NCBI GenBank assembly: GCA_022749755.1
Contig: CM040442.1
Span: 11,134,457 to 11,198,456, forward strand
Source of the DNA: Azadirachta indica
Lineage: Eukaryota; Streptophyta; Magnoliopsida; Sapindales; Meliaceae
DNA: 64,000 nucleotides
Reading direction: 5' to 3'
Under the pieces are notes generated by a model. The model was not told the DNA's origin and did not search any database. It saw nothing but the letters and a program-made list of their open reading frames with translations. Below are positions 22,826-35,880 of this stretch, one piece after another (positions within the stretch are counted from its first letter, which is position 1; each line of letters begins with the position of its first letter). The translations under genes and the position numbers were made by a program.

Positions 22826-25287
22826 TCAGCATGGCTCCAAAAGCAAATTCTTCTTCTTTGTAGACTGCAAAAAGCTGTATCCTGGGCTCTTTGTTACGCT
22901 TTTCTCCTCCATTAGTTTCCGCGTTTTCCAAACATTATCCCATTCACCAGCAGCAGCATATATGCTTGATAAAACAACATAGTTAACTGACTTCTCAGGT
23001 TCCATGTCTAAAAGATTCATTGCAGCCACTTCTCCAAGAGATGTATTACCATAGACACTACAAGCCCCAAGAATGGAACTCCAAAGTGATGCAGTAGGCT
23101 TAATATTCATCTCAGATATCATACTATATGCTGATTCTAATTGACCTCTGCGCGCAAACAAATCTACCAAGCAAGAAAAATGCTCTGCTCGTGGCAATAT
23201 TTTGTATTTGTTAATCATATTATTGAATAACTCCCATCCTTCGCCAGTCAAGCCAGTATGACTACAAGCAAATAGCAAAGATAAGAATGTAACATCATTT
23301 GGCACCAATCCTTCGTGTTCCATTTTCTCATAGAGTGCAATTGCTTTATGTCCATAGCCATGTTTCCCATATCCAGCAATCAAGGATGTCCAGGAAATCA
23401 CATTTTTCTCCCCCATCTCATTAAAAGCATGGCTCGCATCTTCAATTTCTCCGGATTTGGCATACATATCTATAAGAGCATTTCCCATAGCTACATCATA
23501 ACTTGGTTGATATTTTAAAGAAAGAGCATGGATTTGTCTTCCCAAGCTCAGTGATGCAGTATTGGCACATATGTTAAGCATAAAGCATAATATAACATCA
23601 TCAATTCCCAATTTCTTTACAAGCATTTCTTTGAAGAGATCAAGAGCCTCTCCACTACAGTTACCATCACGAGCAAACCCAGTGATCAATGCAGTGCAAG
23701 ATATTATATCTTTCTTTAGCATATATTTGTACAACTGATAAGCACTTCTTACACTTCCACATTTTGCATAAACATCAATTAGTGATCCAGTCAACATGTT
23801 AGATGATCCAAAACCGAGTTTGATGCTCAAACCATGAATTTGGCTGACCATTATCAAACCAATACCTCCAACAGGGGCTCTTAAAACACTCCCCAGTGTG
23901 AAGCAATCAGGAATCAACCCTATCAAAGTTTGGCATTGAAACATGGCATAAAGAGTAAATATATAAAACATTCCCATGAAAATTTCAAGCATGCAACAGG
24001 ATAGATTTTTCCCCAAGACAACGGGACAACTAGATATTATAATCTGATAAATTTCAAAAGAAACTTCACACACCATCACTGTCAGTTCTGTTTCCAAGAA
24101 GGAATAAACGTTGGTGATAAAATAACGAAAATTCAGAGCAGATAAATCATGCTTGTGTAGTTTGTAGTGGCAACATATAGTCAATATCATATTCACAGTT
24201 CAGTATTTAATAAGAGAAAAACAAAAGACAGGAGAGAGAGAGAGAGAGAGAGGACATGTCTGATGTTTCACTTCAAATTTCATTCAATGAGATCAACTCA
24301 CAAAATTATGCAATTGATCGTAATTATATAGAAGTATCCCTAAATTTTACCGTTTCAAGATTAAAAAATAGGTCTTACAAATTCTAAGTATGGAATCATC
24401 TCTCTGTCAATAGAATATATATTTTCTTGGAACAAGCTGGAGAGCTCTTCCCGTAACTTTACTCTTACAAAGTTACAAACCAGTGAATTTGTTTATTCAA
24501 GCATTAAACTTTAATTTTTTAAAGAAGATTTAGCTAGTGACTTAACTTGTATCCTAGTTATAAAGAACATACAAATTCAGAGAAGTTCAACACCAAAAGG
24601 GGCAGTACCTTCTCTCATCATGGATCGAAACAACCGAAATGAATCATCGTTAAGACCTTGCACCGCAAGTCCACCAATCATTGCATTCCAAGAAACCAAG
24701 TCCTTTCCGTCCATTGTCTCAAACAAAAAACACGCATCCTCAATCGTTCCACACTTCGCATGCAAGTCCAGCAATGCACTCTTCACAAACAAGTTCTCCA
24801 TAAACCTTCCCTTCTGAATACACCCCTGAATCATCAGCCCACCCTGCAGCCATCTCATCAGAGTACACGCCCTCAAGGCACTACCATAGGTAAACTGATT
24901 AGCCCTAACACCAGCTCTACCCATTGCCAAAAACAACAGCAAAGCATTTTCATCGTATCCATTCTGGGAATACCCAGAAATCATTGCTGTCCACGATACA
25001 ACATTTCTCTCAGACATTCTATCAAACACCTTTCGTGCTGGCACAAGGTCACCAACTTTCGCATAAAAAATGATCAATTTGGTACTTAAATTCACATTAG
25101 ATTCATACCCATTTGCTATGATGTGGGAGTGAATCGAATGAGCTTGTTTTTCAGCGTTTGTATCGACGCAGAACTGTAGTAATGGCATGTACGTAGAAGG
25201 GTCTACGAGGATTTCAGGCTCGGAAACCATTAATTTTAGAGCTTGTTTTAGCTCTCCAGCTCTGAATTTTAAACGGGCAACGTTCAT
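22826..25287 (-). CDS. PPR protein, PLS class ending in an E domain, 590 aa, two exons
   Basis: Plant PLS-type pentatricopeptide repeat proteins bind organellar RNA, usually for C-to-U editing. Exon 1 is 25287-24609 (226 codons plus one base) and exon 2 is 23919-22826. Joining AGAGAAG (donor GTACTG) to GGTTGATTCC (acceptor ATAG) keeps the frame: MMREG then LIPDCFTLGSVLRA. The 689-bp intron holds a (GA)n tract. Tandem PPR motifs fill the protein, for example NVVSWTAMISGYSQNGYDEN, DLVSWNAMIGGLAVQGLNDD, NALIDMYAKSGEIEDA and NVISWTSLIAGYGKHGYGHK. An E domain follows (ASLWSSILGACSVYGNTSLG, NYVVLSSIYAAAGEWDNVW). The protein ends soon after SPGYSFLQ with no DYW domain, so editing would need a DYW partner in trans. 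A presequence is not obvious from the first residues (MNVARLKFRAGELKQALK), though mildly basic. I recall similarity to the At3g20730 type, unverified. Confidence 0.87.
24229..24253. repeat. (GA)n microsatellite in the PPR intron
   Basis: A run of about 11 GA units within the 689-bp intron that splits the PPR coding sequence. Confidence 0.9.
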
Positions 25288-25309
25288 GGCTCATTTATTT
25301 ATCGTGGAA

Positions 25310-26040
25310 TTTATTAGAATTCATAATTGATATACGCCATGAACTTTTTTCTTCAGTCTATTTTCGCTTATCATGAAAACAGGTGAAATAAATACTCTAC
25401 CTTGTAAAAAGTGATGCTTTCTAAAAATGTTTTTAAAAATGAAAATAATATTTCAAATTTGATGTTATGGAAATGAAAACACTTGTACTTTTGTTTTTTT
25501 TTTCAAGTATTATATATTATATGTCCGATCTACCAACATTACGATGGAATCTATCAAGAACCTTGATTGAGTCGAATATAAAATTGTCAAATTTTTAGTC
25601 CAATATAGGCGATGTTTACCCTTACGAGAAAAAATTTCTATCTACATTTTAATATGATAAGTCTCACATTTAGTAAATAATAGATTCCAGTAAAATTTTC
25701 ATCTTTTTCGGCCGAAATAATCTTACTAAGAACACTAACAAAGTTTAAAGCCTTGACTCCTTAAAAGAAGAGTCAGACTTTTGGCTACTTGAACTTAGTC
25801 GAAGTGGTTGAAAACACTTAAACTTATAACATCATTTTGTAGAAAATGCATAATGAAAATGAAAACAATTAAAATATAATATATATATATATATCTATTG
25901 ATGATTTAATTTGTCTTTTTTATTAGTTAAATGAGTTGTTTTAATGTTAAAAGTTTTTTTCAAATTTTTCTTACAACATAAAGGAAAGGAATTAAAATAT
26001 AATAATATCGATTCTTATACATACAGAAGAAAAAATTCTC
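25310..26040. other. AT-rich intergenic DNA upstream of the PPR gene
   Basis: It holds the presumed promoter of the minus-strand PPR gene next to its ATG at 25287, and then unremarkable AT-rich sequence with a short (TA)n at about 25877-25893. No gene recognised. Confidence 0.4.
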
Positions 26041-26505
26041 TATTGATTCAAATATTATACCTATGGGATAGAGATTAAGAAAGAGGAAAAATCAAAATTT
26101 CACATAATACTTTCGATCAAAAAATCAATCCGATTTATTTCGTACTCTCACTCAATGGAAAAATGGATCAAATTATATAGGATCAAGCCTATGAGACTTG
26201 AGGAATGATGGAAGGGAATAAGATAAGAGAAAACAAAAAGAAAAAAGAGGAAAAAATTAATAAAGAAATAAGTTAATAAAAATAAAGTAGAAGAAGCTAG
26301 ATTCCAATTGAACGAATTCAAATTTGAAAAGAAATTTTTTCATTATCGAGGAATCAAGAGCAAAGGGATTGATCTAGCAAAATCTCTTATTCTTATTATA
26401 AGATCATGTAATTGGATTCGCAGATATTTAGTAAAAAAAATAATCTTCTCTTTGAGAATAATTAAAAATGAAAAAGTTTATTTTTTTCCTACTGAACAAG
26501 CCTAA
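26041..26505 (+). other. Stretch of possible organelle-DNA origin, unproven
   Basis: The style differs from its flanks: A-rich with phrases such as CAATGGAAAAATGGATCAAA and GAGACTTGAGGAATGATGGA. An open frame lies at about 26308-26505 (FFHYRGIKSKGIDLAKSL, NWIRRYLVKK, YFFPTEQA before a stop) with the Lys/Ile/Phe bias of plastid genes. I could not place it in a named plastid gene, so the nuclear-plastid-DNA idea rests on composition and vague resemblance. The frame may be chance. Confidence 0.25.
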
Positions 26506-29123
26506 AAATTTGAATTTTTAAGGTTAAAAGTTTTTCAGCATTTTTTAAAAAGTAAAATTGTCTAAATTACCCTTATATTGTTTTAATAATTTATTTTATT
26601 TCTTTAAATAGAGTATTAAAAACTTGATTATTAAAGTATTTTAAAAGTTATTTATAACAAACAAATAATTAATAAACTTTTATTAAAAACTGTACTCGTA
26701 TAAGTGCTTTATTACTGAAAAACATACTTAAAAAAACTCTTTTTGAAAAATTATACAATCGAACTCATAATATATTAATAATTGAAAAAATGATAAAAAA
26801 ATTAATTATTTCAAAATTAATACAATTATTTTTAAAGAATTAATTAACTTATTTAAAATTTTATACATAAAATAAAAAAAGTAAATTAATTAAATAATAT
26901 TTAGATGTCATTTAATAATTTGATATTTAACAAACAAAATATAAATTTATATAAATTATTTATTCAACCTGATACCATAAAATTATATACATTGTTGTCA
27001 TTGTTGTTATAATTTATTTTGTTTCAAGTTTTGTAAAACGGTAGGGATATCATATGATTTTAAAGCTCTTCATTATTATTTTTATTTAAAAAATTAAAAA
27101 ATTGATGACCAAATGAGATTAGATTATTTTACGACTTATCAGATTTTATTGAAGTTAAATATTTTACTTTCAACCAAAATATCAATAACTAAATAGATAT
27201 AGAAAACAAAATTAAAAAAAAGTTCACGTTATATTCAAAAAGTCATAGAAACATATGATATTTTTATCTTTGAGTGGTTTTATTTGTACGCTAAAATATA
27301 TTAAACACCTTTTATTCTATATTCGGCTAAGAAAATTTAAAAATTAATTATCACTCTACCTATGAATTTTTAAATAGCTCTCTAGTTAAATTTTTTTATT
27401 ACTTTTACTTGTACATATAAAAATATCCATCACATCAAAAAAAATAATTTTATCTAAATATTTAATTTTCAGTGATATTTCATTGTAATACAATAAATAT
27501 TAACGTGTTATACTGCAATTTATAAAGATGATAAATATTTCAATTAGTTACAGATTCATAACGTCCGTAAAAAAAAGTTAATGATGAGAAGGCAAAATTA
27601 TATTTGGACAAAATCTGAAAGAAAAATCATTTTTCACTTTTTTCAAAAAATTTAAAAATGCAAATTAAAAAACTTAGCAATACAAATATTATTATTCCAA
27701 TTCAATCTAAACTTAAGTCTATTTCAAAATCTATCAACTACCTTAGTTGAGGATCCAGGTATATAAACAAAAAATCCAACTCTCTTTTCCTTATTCACTC
27801 TCCTTCACAAGGCACTCTTTCCTCTTTACTTTTTCTCCTTCTTTTGAATCTCAAACCATCCACCACTTAACTCCTCATACTCTCTCTGAAATTATTGCCG
27901 TACTTACCGATAGCTAACACCATTCTCTTTACTTCTCTAACTAAATCTTCTTTGTCACTCCAATATCACCAGCAACCAACGACGTTCGCAACGTGGCAAG
28001 CAGTTGCTATTAGTGGTGGAAATTACTAAAATCATGAAAAAGCTAATTATTTTTTAACTTTTATTTCAAAATTAAGATTTTGAATCTAATTAGAAAATTA
28101 CAAGTTTTTTTAATTTATTTCAAAATTTTAACTTTTTTAATGATAAATTCATATAATTGCTCAATTTTTTGTGATATTTTATTGTGATATAACAAATATC
28201 ATTATGCTAATTTATAATCTATAAAGAAAATAAATATTTCATTGAACTACATTATAAAATATATTAAGGGTATTTGTAACATGTAAGGATATATTTATAA
28301 CATTAAAAAATTTTATATTGACGTTAAAAATTTGTAGTTTAATGAGATATTTTCAATCTCTATGAATAATAGTATAACGTCAAAATATTTCTTGTATTAC
28401 AACGAAATATAAGTAATTTTATAGTAGTAAGTTAAAAATAACCCTTTTAAAATTAATATTACAAAAAAAATTCTTTTTGTTGTTTGCATTCTTCATAAAG
28501 CAATACTTGTAAAAGTTTATGACTTATTAGAATTAATATTAAATACAAAAGGTTTAAGATTTAAGGTAGATAACTTATATTAAATACACGTGTTGTATGA
28601 GTGCTAAGAATAATTTTATTTATACATAAATTAAATTGTCCATAATAATATACTATAGTATAATATTTTTATAATATAAATTTCTATTTAGTAGGTATTT
28701 GCGTGTATTTTATACAGTGGAGCTTAAAGAATTTTAGTGCTAGGCGACATTTTTGTAGTTTCTTTTTTTTTACTCTTAATATTTCACTGTAACTAATATG
28801 AACTTATATGATAAATAAGTGCAAAGTTATTTATTTTTACACTAAAAAATAATTTAAAAGTTGATATTTTAACATTTATACTCTTTTAAAGTATTATATT
28901 TTGTACAAGTATTGATTATATTAACACAATAGTTCATGAAGATAATAACTTAATTTAACAAATTATATTAATATGTATATTATTAATATATATGATATAC
29001 GAATATTTTTTTCTTTACTTAATCTTATGAGTAAAAAAATATAAATTAATCATTTAAAAAACATAAAATTTGATAAAAATAAAATAATAGAGATTAATTA
29101 TTTCCTAATGTTGCTCCAAATAG
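26506..29123. other. AT-rich intergenic DNA, no gene seen
   Basis: Long AT-rich stretch. A pyrimidine-rich patch at about 27775-27920 (CTCTCTTTTCC, CTCCTTCAC) resembles a plant leader, but no coding frame follows it on the plus strand. No other element was recognised. Confidence 0.4.
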
Positions 29124-29468
29124 GTAAAGATAGAGAGAGATAGCACAAAAAAAAAGGGGTTGGAGTATGATTTAAAATTTAAATAATGTATGTCAATACA
29201 TTAATAAAATAAAGGTATTATTAATAAATAAAAAGTTAACTCATTGAGACATTTGGTTATCTAAATATAAGTTAAAATTTTTAACTTAATAATATTCAAA
29301 TATTTTTAGTAAATTTTCATATATCAATTAAAAAACAAACAATTTTTAAATATATGAATAATTTGAAATTTTAGTGCAAAAAATAAATAGGCACTTAACT
29401 AAAAAAAATTATAAATTAAAAAACATATTGTATTCTACTATATTAATTATTCAAACTTTACAATTATA
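29124..29468 (+). repeat. Left copy of the host direct repeat flanking the pararetrovirus block
   Basis: Sequence from TAAAGATAGAGAGAGAT to CAAACTTTACAATTATAG recurs, in the same orientation and with about 36 bp missing, at 43747-44048 on the far side of the viral block. The AT-rich non-coding content looks like host DNA. It is far longer than ordinary target-site duplications. Confidence 0.8.
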
Positions 29469-30590
29469 GGCATCCAACTTAAAATCCATTACTATTCAAA
29501 ACTAAGAACTCTTTATTCCAACTAATCCATTTAAGGTAGCAGACAATAGACCCAATAGTGATCTAATATAATTAGGAGATATTAAATGTGGTTGTGAATA
29601 AAATAATTATCAATCTCAAGTACTTCACACAATAGCCAACCACTTCACCTGTATAGAAAACCAGATAGACTAACTCAAGCCCAGTCCAAAATTAATGAGT
29701 AAATAATTTGAAAATGTATGAAAATATATGAAAATTAAAGATTAATTTGAAATTCATAAAGAAGTAATAAAATATTGTATAAGTTTTTGGAAATAAAATA
29801 AGAACAAAAGACTTTTTAGAATAAAAATATTTTATTGATGGTTAAATTTTATAAAGGTTTTTAATTTCTAATTTGCCTCCAAATTAGTTTTTAAATTAAT
29901 TTCTGTCTAAAAATAGATAACGAAGAGGATTTTATACATGAGTATCTAGCCTCTAGCGCTTACAACAATAATTATAACTTAGAATAATTAAGTACAATAA
30001 TTTTAACTTTTGACAATAATAAAATAATTAAATACAACTTTTGAATAAAGTAAATGCTTGTTGTCGGTCATGAGCTTCACATGATTTTCTACCGAAAACA
30101 ACTTTATCTTCTTTTGATAATTGAGTAGCTTTAAAAATATTGAATATTTGAATTGTGGGGTCTACCAACCTTTATAGCTCAAAAGGATCTTGACTAAATA
30201 GTCCACAAAAATAATCATCATTCTAATCTAGTGATAAATCTGTTGAAAATTCTTGAGTAGAGTTTTTGTCATCATCTATCTCTCTAATTATTTTGTCTGA
30301 CAATTTTGAATAATATTCCCTTTTATTTTTCTTTTTTCTATTATACCCCCGAGACTTTATTGAGGAAGGGCTGGCTTTATCCTTAGCTAGCAAAATTGTC
30401 TTTTGAGGAGGCGAGCTTAGAAGACATTAAATACCACTAGCTCTTCTGGACTGTAACCATAAAGTAAGGGCCTTCGGGGTAATTTTATTTAAATCATATT
30501 TGTTCCATCATTTAATTTTGAATTCTCTAATGAGACTTAAAAAACAATTTGGATAATACTTTTCTAATGTGAAGTTCCATGATAAGATCT
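29469..30590. pseudogene. Pararetrovirus pieces: short coding linker (+) joined to leader/non-coding region (-)
   Basis: 29469-29685 matches, same strand, the linker downstream of the movement-protein region at about 32868-33080 (shared CCATTTAAGGTAGCAGACAA). It is then joined abruptly to a minus-oriented copy of the viral non-coding region (29690-30590; AATGAGTAAATAATTTGAAA, AAAATATTTTATTGATGG), which recurs at 37975-38690, 43405-43746 and, inverted, at 39600-40080. The leader copy lacks its primer-binding site. Purely relic. Confidence 0.7.
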
Positions 30591-30830
30591 AGGGCATACT
30601 AAAGTTGATATGAAATGATATTTCATCGTGGAAGGGTTGATTAGTTCTTGGCATATTTTTGATGTACCAGGGAAAAGACTTTTAAGTAATTTGTTTTGGG
30701 TATATTGAATCATTTGATCTTGAGTAAAACCACCTAAATTAATTAACCATGATGGCATTACATTCGGACATTAAGTATCGCGGTGAATGAACCATGAATG
30801 GTTAAAGCTTCTTAGATAGAGCATCCTATT
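30590..30830 (-). pseudogene. Pararetrovirus second-ORF tail fragment
   Basis: A minus-strand piece corresponding to the end of the viral ORF that lies downstream of RNase H. It matches the segments at 35970-36240 (same strand) and 33738-33868 (opposite strand). A 64-codon frame (30564-30758) remains, with FPGTSKICQELINPSTMKYH visible. Product function unknown. Confidence 0.6.
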
Positions 30831-31620
30831 TTGCATTTATTCATATCTTCATATCATAATTTCCTAATGAAAGCTTGATAATCTAAATCATTGGTTTTGA
30901 GAAACCATTCTCTTTTTTCTTTATTTCTTTCATCCATAAATTCTCTACGAAGGAAATCTTTATCTATTTCAAAAGGTTTTCTATAACATTAATGGATTGA
31001 AAATCTGATAAGGTTGGAGAATTTGGCCTAAGGCTTGGTTCAGCTACGGGTTCTGCTATTGGAATTGAATACTTAATAGATGATTGGACCTCGGATTGAA
31101 TATCTATTTGTTGGTTTATATTAGAAATATTAGGAAGTGAAAAAGATGATTTAAAATCTTGGAAGTCTGAATAAGTAGGGATATGTTTAGGTTGCCTAAA
31201 ATATTTAAATCTAATAAATATTTGACCACTAGAATTTTCTTCTATTTGGGTAACATTACTATTAGCTAAATTTCTAGAAATTTTAGAAGAATTAATCTGC
31301 CATTCGGTAGGAATGGAGATTTCATCCTATTTGACCAATTTTAGTGTATATGATTCTACTAGAGTATCTTGATGTTCTGTTTGAATATACAAGATAAAAG
31401 TTTCTCCTCTATCATTTTAGAGTAAACATTTAGAGTTGAATTAAGAAGTAATTTGTTTGAAATAAATTTTATATAAAACTATGTATCCTTGTTTATGAGT
31501 TTGAAACTTGAGTCCTGGAATATGGATATTAAGTACTAAAGTGTCCAAGATGATTAGATCATGTAAACTAACCTGAAAATTAAGGGTATAATTAAAATAA
31601 ATTGCACCGTTGCATAGGCT
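30830..31620 (-). pseudogene. Pararetrovirus movement-protein C-terminal half and linker, inverted arm 1
   Basis: Minus-strand copy of the viral movement-protein 3' half and following linker, broken by stops and frameshifts. It is the reverse complement of the plus-strand piece at about 31915-32710, forming a large inverted repeat with arms of roughly 790 bp and about 290 bp between them. Confidence 0.75.
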
Positions 31621-31624
31621 TGAC

Positions 31625-33738
31625 TTTAATAGGAGGATTCACAGGATCCCTCCATTATTTGTGGGATAATAGTTTATTTTCTAGTACTCAATAGTCTATT
31701 CTCAATCATATAGAAAGATACACAGTAGAAGATGAAGAAAGATTTCAACATGAAAAAAAGCGTGAAAACTCTGTAAAAATCGATTTTAATTATATTCATC
31801 TTGGACTTGTCCAAATAGCTGTTAAGCCTCCAGCTAGAAAAGGTTTAAATTCACCAATATTAATTTTATTAAGAGATAAAACGTTACTTAAATTTCAAGA
31901 TTCTCTTTTACGTGTAGTACAACCAAACTTATTCAATGATGCAATTTATTTTAATTGTGCTCCTAATTTTCAAGTTAGTTTACATGATCCAACCATCTTC
32001 AACACTTAAGTACTCAATATCCATATTCTAGAACTCAAGTTTCAAGCTTATAGACAAGGATACATGGTTTTATATAGAATTTATTTCAAACAAATTCCTT
32101 TTCAATTCAATCCTAAATGTTTACTCCAAGATGAAAGAGGAGAAACCTTTATCTTGAATATTTACACAGAGCATCAAGATATTTCAATAGAATCATATAC
32201 ACCAAAATTGCTCAAATGTGATGAAATCTCTATTCCTACCAAATGGCAGATTAATACTTCCCAAATTCTTAGAAATTTAGCTAATAGTAATGTTACCCAA
32301 ATAGAAGAAAAATCTAGTGGTCAAATACTTATTAGATTTAATTCTTTTAGACAACCTAGACATACCCCTACTTATTCAGACTTCCAAGAATGTAGATCAT
32401 CCTTTTCACTTCCTAATATTTCTAGAATAAACCAAAAATAGATATTCAATCTGAGGCCCAATCTTCTATTAAGTATTCAAATCCAATAGCGGAACCTGTA
32501 GTTGAACTAAGCCATAGGCTAGATTTTCCAACCATATCAGATTTTTAATCCATTACTGTTATAGAAAAACCTTTTGAAATAGATAAATATTTCCTTCATA
32601 AAGAATATATGGTTAAAAGAAATAAAGAAAAAAGATAATGGTTTCTCAAAACCAATGATTTGGATGATCAAGCTTTCATTAGGAAATTATGGAATAAATA
32701 TATGAATAAATGCAAAATTAATATTCCATTCTTTCTTTGGTTACAAATGAATTTAGATAGAATAGATTTTGATCCTCCTTATCCATTTCTAGCCCACACA
32801 TTAATGTAGGAAATTCTAATTTAGTCAAATGCGAAACAAAAAATCATGAATCTATTCAATCTAGACATCCACCTTTAGAGTCCATTACTATTCAAAACTC
32901 AGAAATCTCTATTCCAATTAGTCCATTTAAGGTAGCAGACAATAAGCCAAAAGTGATCCAGCCTAATTAAGAGATATTAAACGTGTTTATGAACAAAATA
33001 ATTACCAATCTTAAACAGTTCACACAGTAGCCAACTACTTGACCCATACAGAAAATAAGATAGATCAACTCAAGCCCTGTCCAACTTTTCCTTCTAGTAT
33101 TTTTCAACCTATCTTTAAGGCCCAAAACCTAACATAACCTGTTACCTTTCCAAAAGTTGACCTTTTAAAATAGATCAATGAAAGATTAGCCTATTTTCCA
33201 AGCCTTTCAAATAGTAATGTTAACATTACAGATGAAACTTTTGCAAGAAATAAGCAGAAAGGTAGATAAATAATTCTTTTTAGATATCATAGATAAAATA
33301 GAAGACCCTTCTACTAAGCAAGATTATTTAGTAAAGCTTAGAGAAATCCTTTTAAATGAACAAAGAATCAATATACCAAAACTCCTTAGTTTAACCAAAG
33401 TTTTAGATAAATATCCTTCTCAAAGTTTATTCAAACAGGTCACTACAGAAGAGCTTCAACAAGAAGTAAAACTTCTTAAAAAGCAGGTAAAAGACTTAAA
33501 AAAAACCCTTAATGATCAACAGTTTAGTCAACTTCATTTACATGTTAGGATCACTTAGTTAGAAAGGTCCAAAAAATCAACCTCTAGCCCAAAACCTAAA
33601 CTTAATTTAGATCCAAGCCCATCTTAACCGTAGGCCATAAAGGACTCTGACGATGCATTGTTTATCCAATTAGTCAACAAGATTAATTTTCAAAAGAGGT
33701 ACATACGTATTCCTTTACATATAGGAAACAATTTTTAT
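31625..33738 (+). pseudogene. Pararetrovirus ORF1 part: movement protein, linker, coiled coil, start of protease
   Basis: The plus strand reads a movement-protein-like frame (LGLVQIAVKPPARKGLNS pattern near 31800; a 125-codon frame at 32064-32441 starting MVLYRIYFKQ). A charged linker follows, then a Lys/Leu/Glu heptad region at about 33370-33560 (EELQQEVKLLKKQVKDLKKT), then a few residues resembling the beginning of the viral aspartic protease at about 33655-33735. The zinc-knuckle and coat-protein core are missing from this copy. Several stop codons (for example near 32005 and 32630) and frameshifts break it. It cuts abruptly into second-ORF sequence at 33738. Confidence 0.75.
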
Positions 33739-34620
33739 TCCAAGAGTCTTTTCCCTGGTACATTAAGAATATGTCAAGAACTAATCAATCCTTCCATGGT
33801 GAAATATCATTCCATATCAACTTTAGTGTGCCTTGGATCTTATCATGGAACTTCACAGTAGAAAAGTATTATCCAAATTAAATCATTTGGTCCTAAGTAT
33901 AACCACCATTCTTCAAACCATGATGGCATTACATTCGAACATTGAGTATTGAAGTGAATGAACCACGAATGGTAAAAGCTTCTTAGATAGAACATCTTAA
34001 ACCATGCTAATTGATAATCAATATAATTATATCCATTGGTTTGATTGAAATTGAAAATGGTATAGTTGAGTAAATTGAGGTAGGAAGGAAATCTCTTGGG
34101 GAGATAACCTTTTTGATTTTATAGGTTGAGTAGGCTATTTCTTTTATATTTTTAGGGTTTCTGTAATGGGTTATTTTTATAGATTGAATATTTACCAAAA
34201 TCAGTTTGTAAAATTGTTTGGTTTTGAGTATGTTATCGATAAGATAGAGACAATCAGGGTGAAATAATTTGGAAGTATGGTTTTGTAATTCTTGAAGATT
34301 AATTGGTCTATCATAAGGAGTGATATGGATATGTCAACAGGGCTTTTGACTTGATAATGGGACTTTTGTGTATTCTGCGCAGATAATGCAGTATTTGTTT
34401 GGGTATTTTGCTGGGCAAATGACCTAACTTGAGTAGATAACCCTTGAATAGCTTAAATATATGTCAAAGGAGGAAATTCATGAGTAAGTAGAGTTATACT
34501 TGAGCTAGCCAGCTTAGCACCTTGACTAGGACTTTGAGTATCGATTGCATAATTTGATGGTTTCATGGTTTTCATGGAGAAAGACATTTTGGGTGAATTT
34601 TGTTTATGTCATTTTTTCCT
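33738..34620. pseudogene. Pararetrovirus second-ORF fragments meeting at an inversion junction
   Basis: 33738-33868 carries the second-ORF tail on the plus strand; from about 33870 the same region resumes on the minus strand and runs to the ORF's start near 34585. The join at about 33868 is thus an inverted junction inside one viral ORF. The minus-strand part is nearly collinear with 36130-36850, about 2.22 kb away. Frames remaining: 33658-33861 (+) and 34007-34198 (-). Function of this viral product is unknown. Confidence 0.65.
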
Positions 34621-35880
34621 TGTAGAAATTCTCTGGTTAGATAGTCCAGAAGAGAGTTATTCTTCCTTTTTATATAGATGATTGAAATATCAAAATTTGC
34701 TAAAATTGCTTGTCATTTTGAAAAAATTTATTTAGAAACCAAATTTTTAACATATTTTTCTAAAACATCTTTTGTCGATTTGCATTCAATTCTTAATAAA
34801 TCGTCTTGAAATTTCATAATACAAAGAATAATTGATAAAATTTCTTTTTTAATGATTGAATAATTCTTTTGAGTATCATTCCACACACCTGAATAAATTT
34901 TAACCATTTGCTCATTAGATGAATCTCCTAATTTTTTTTTTAAGAATACTGCAATATCCCATATTTGAAGCATCTGTCTCTACCATGAGGTTTGCTAAGG
35001 AATTAGGGATAACTATATATGGAAAAACCTTAATCTTTTACTTGAGAACTTGGAATTGATGTATTCATCAGACCATGCAAAAGGATTTTGAGATAATCTA
35101 TTGTATAAGGGTTTGCAGAGTTGTTTAAGGTTTGAGAAAAAATTAGCAACATAATTGAGAGAACCTAAAAATCTCTGTAATTGAGTACGATCCTTTATTT
35201 CATCTAGAAAACATGATGCAAACTCTATACTCCTACAAATAAGTTGAATAGTGTTCCTATAGATTTCATATCCTAAAAATCTAATTTTATTTTGAAATAA
35301 CTTGAATTTTGTGCTCGACACAACTAGACCATTTTTTTTGACTATTTGCAAAAATATTCTAAATGCTTAAAATGCTGATATATGGATTGACTAAAAACTA
35401 ACACGTCATCTATATATACTATTGTGAAATAAGTATATAGAGTAAAAATGTCATTCATAATATTTTGAAATACATTAAGGGCATTTTTACGTTCCATTCG
35501 TAATGTCCAAATGGAGTAGTAAAAGCAGTCTTATATCTATCTTTCTCAACTATTTGAACTTGCTTAAATCCTAATTTCATACCAAATTTGCTAACTATGC
35601 ATGCATTATGAAATCTATTGAGTAAATGTCGTTTATTAGGGATTGAGTACCTAATCCATTGAAGTATTTTGTTAAAAAGTTTATAATTCATTGCTAACCA
35701 AGGGACACCACATTCTATTTTTGAATTTTTATTAACATAAAATGCACTACAACTCCAAAGTGACTTGAATTTCCTAATTAGTCCTTCAGCCAAAAGATCA
35801 CTAATTTCTTTTTTACAATGCTCTAAGATGTCTTCCAACCTCACCTCCGCAGAAGACAATTTTGCCAACTAACAACAAAG
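34620..35880 (-). pseudogene. Pararetrovirus reverse transcriptase and RNase H, broken
   Basis: In minus-strand order: an N-terminal RT block (35868-35455; HCKKEISDLLAEGLIRKFKS), the catalytic motif YIDDVLVFS at about 35416-35390 with both aspartates kept, an RT thumb/connection block (35351-35013; NKIRFLGYEI, LQRFLGSLNYVANFFSNL), and an RNase H block (34973-34728; NDTQKNYSIIKKEILSII). Frameshifts and stops separate the blocks, for example a TAG just after the catalytic region, and parts of RNase H are missing. The gene is clearly dead as a single reading frame. Confidence 0.85.

Noticed and set aside
23920..24196. Start of a separate 456-aa PPR protein at 24196
   Set aside because: This part lacks PPR motifs and is intron. 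Splicing 24609 to 23919 restores continuous PPR repeats.
24620..25089. Plus-strand frames opposite the PPR first exon, up to 143 codons
   Set aside because: Antisense shadows; the minus strand has unmistakable PPR motifs.
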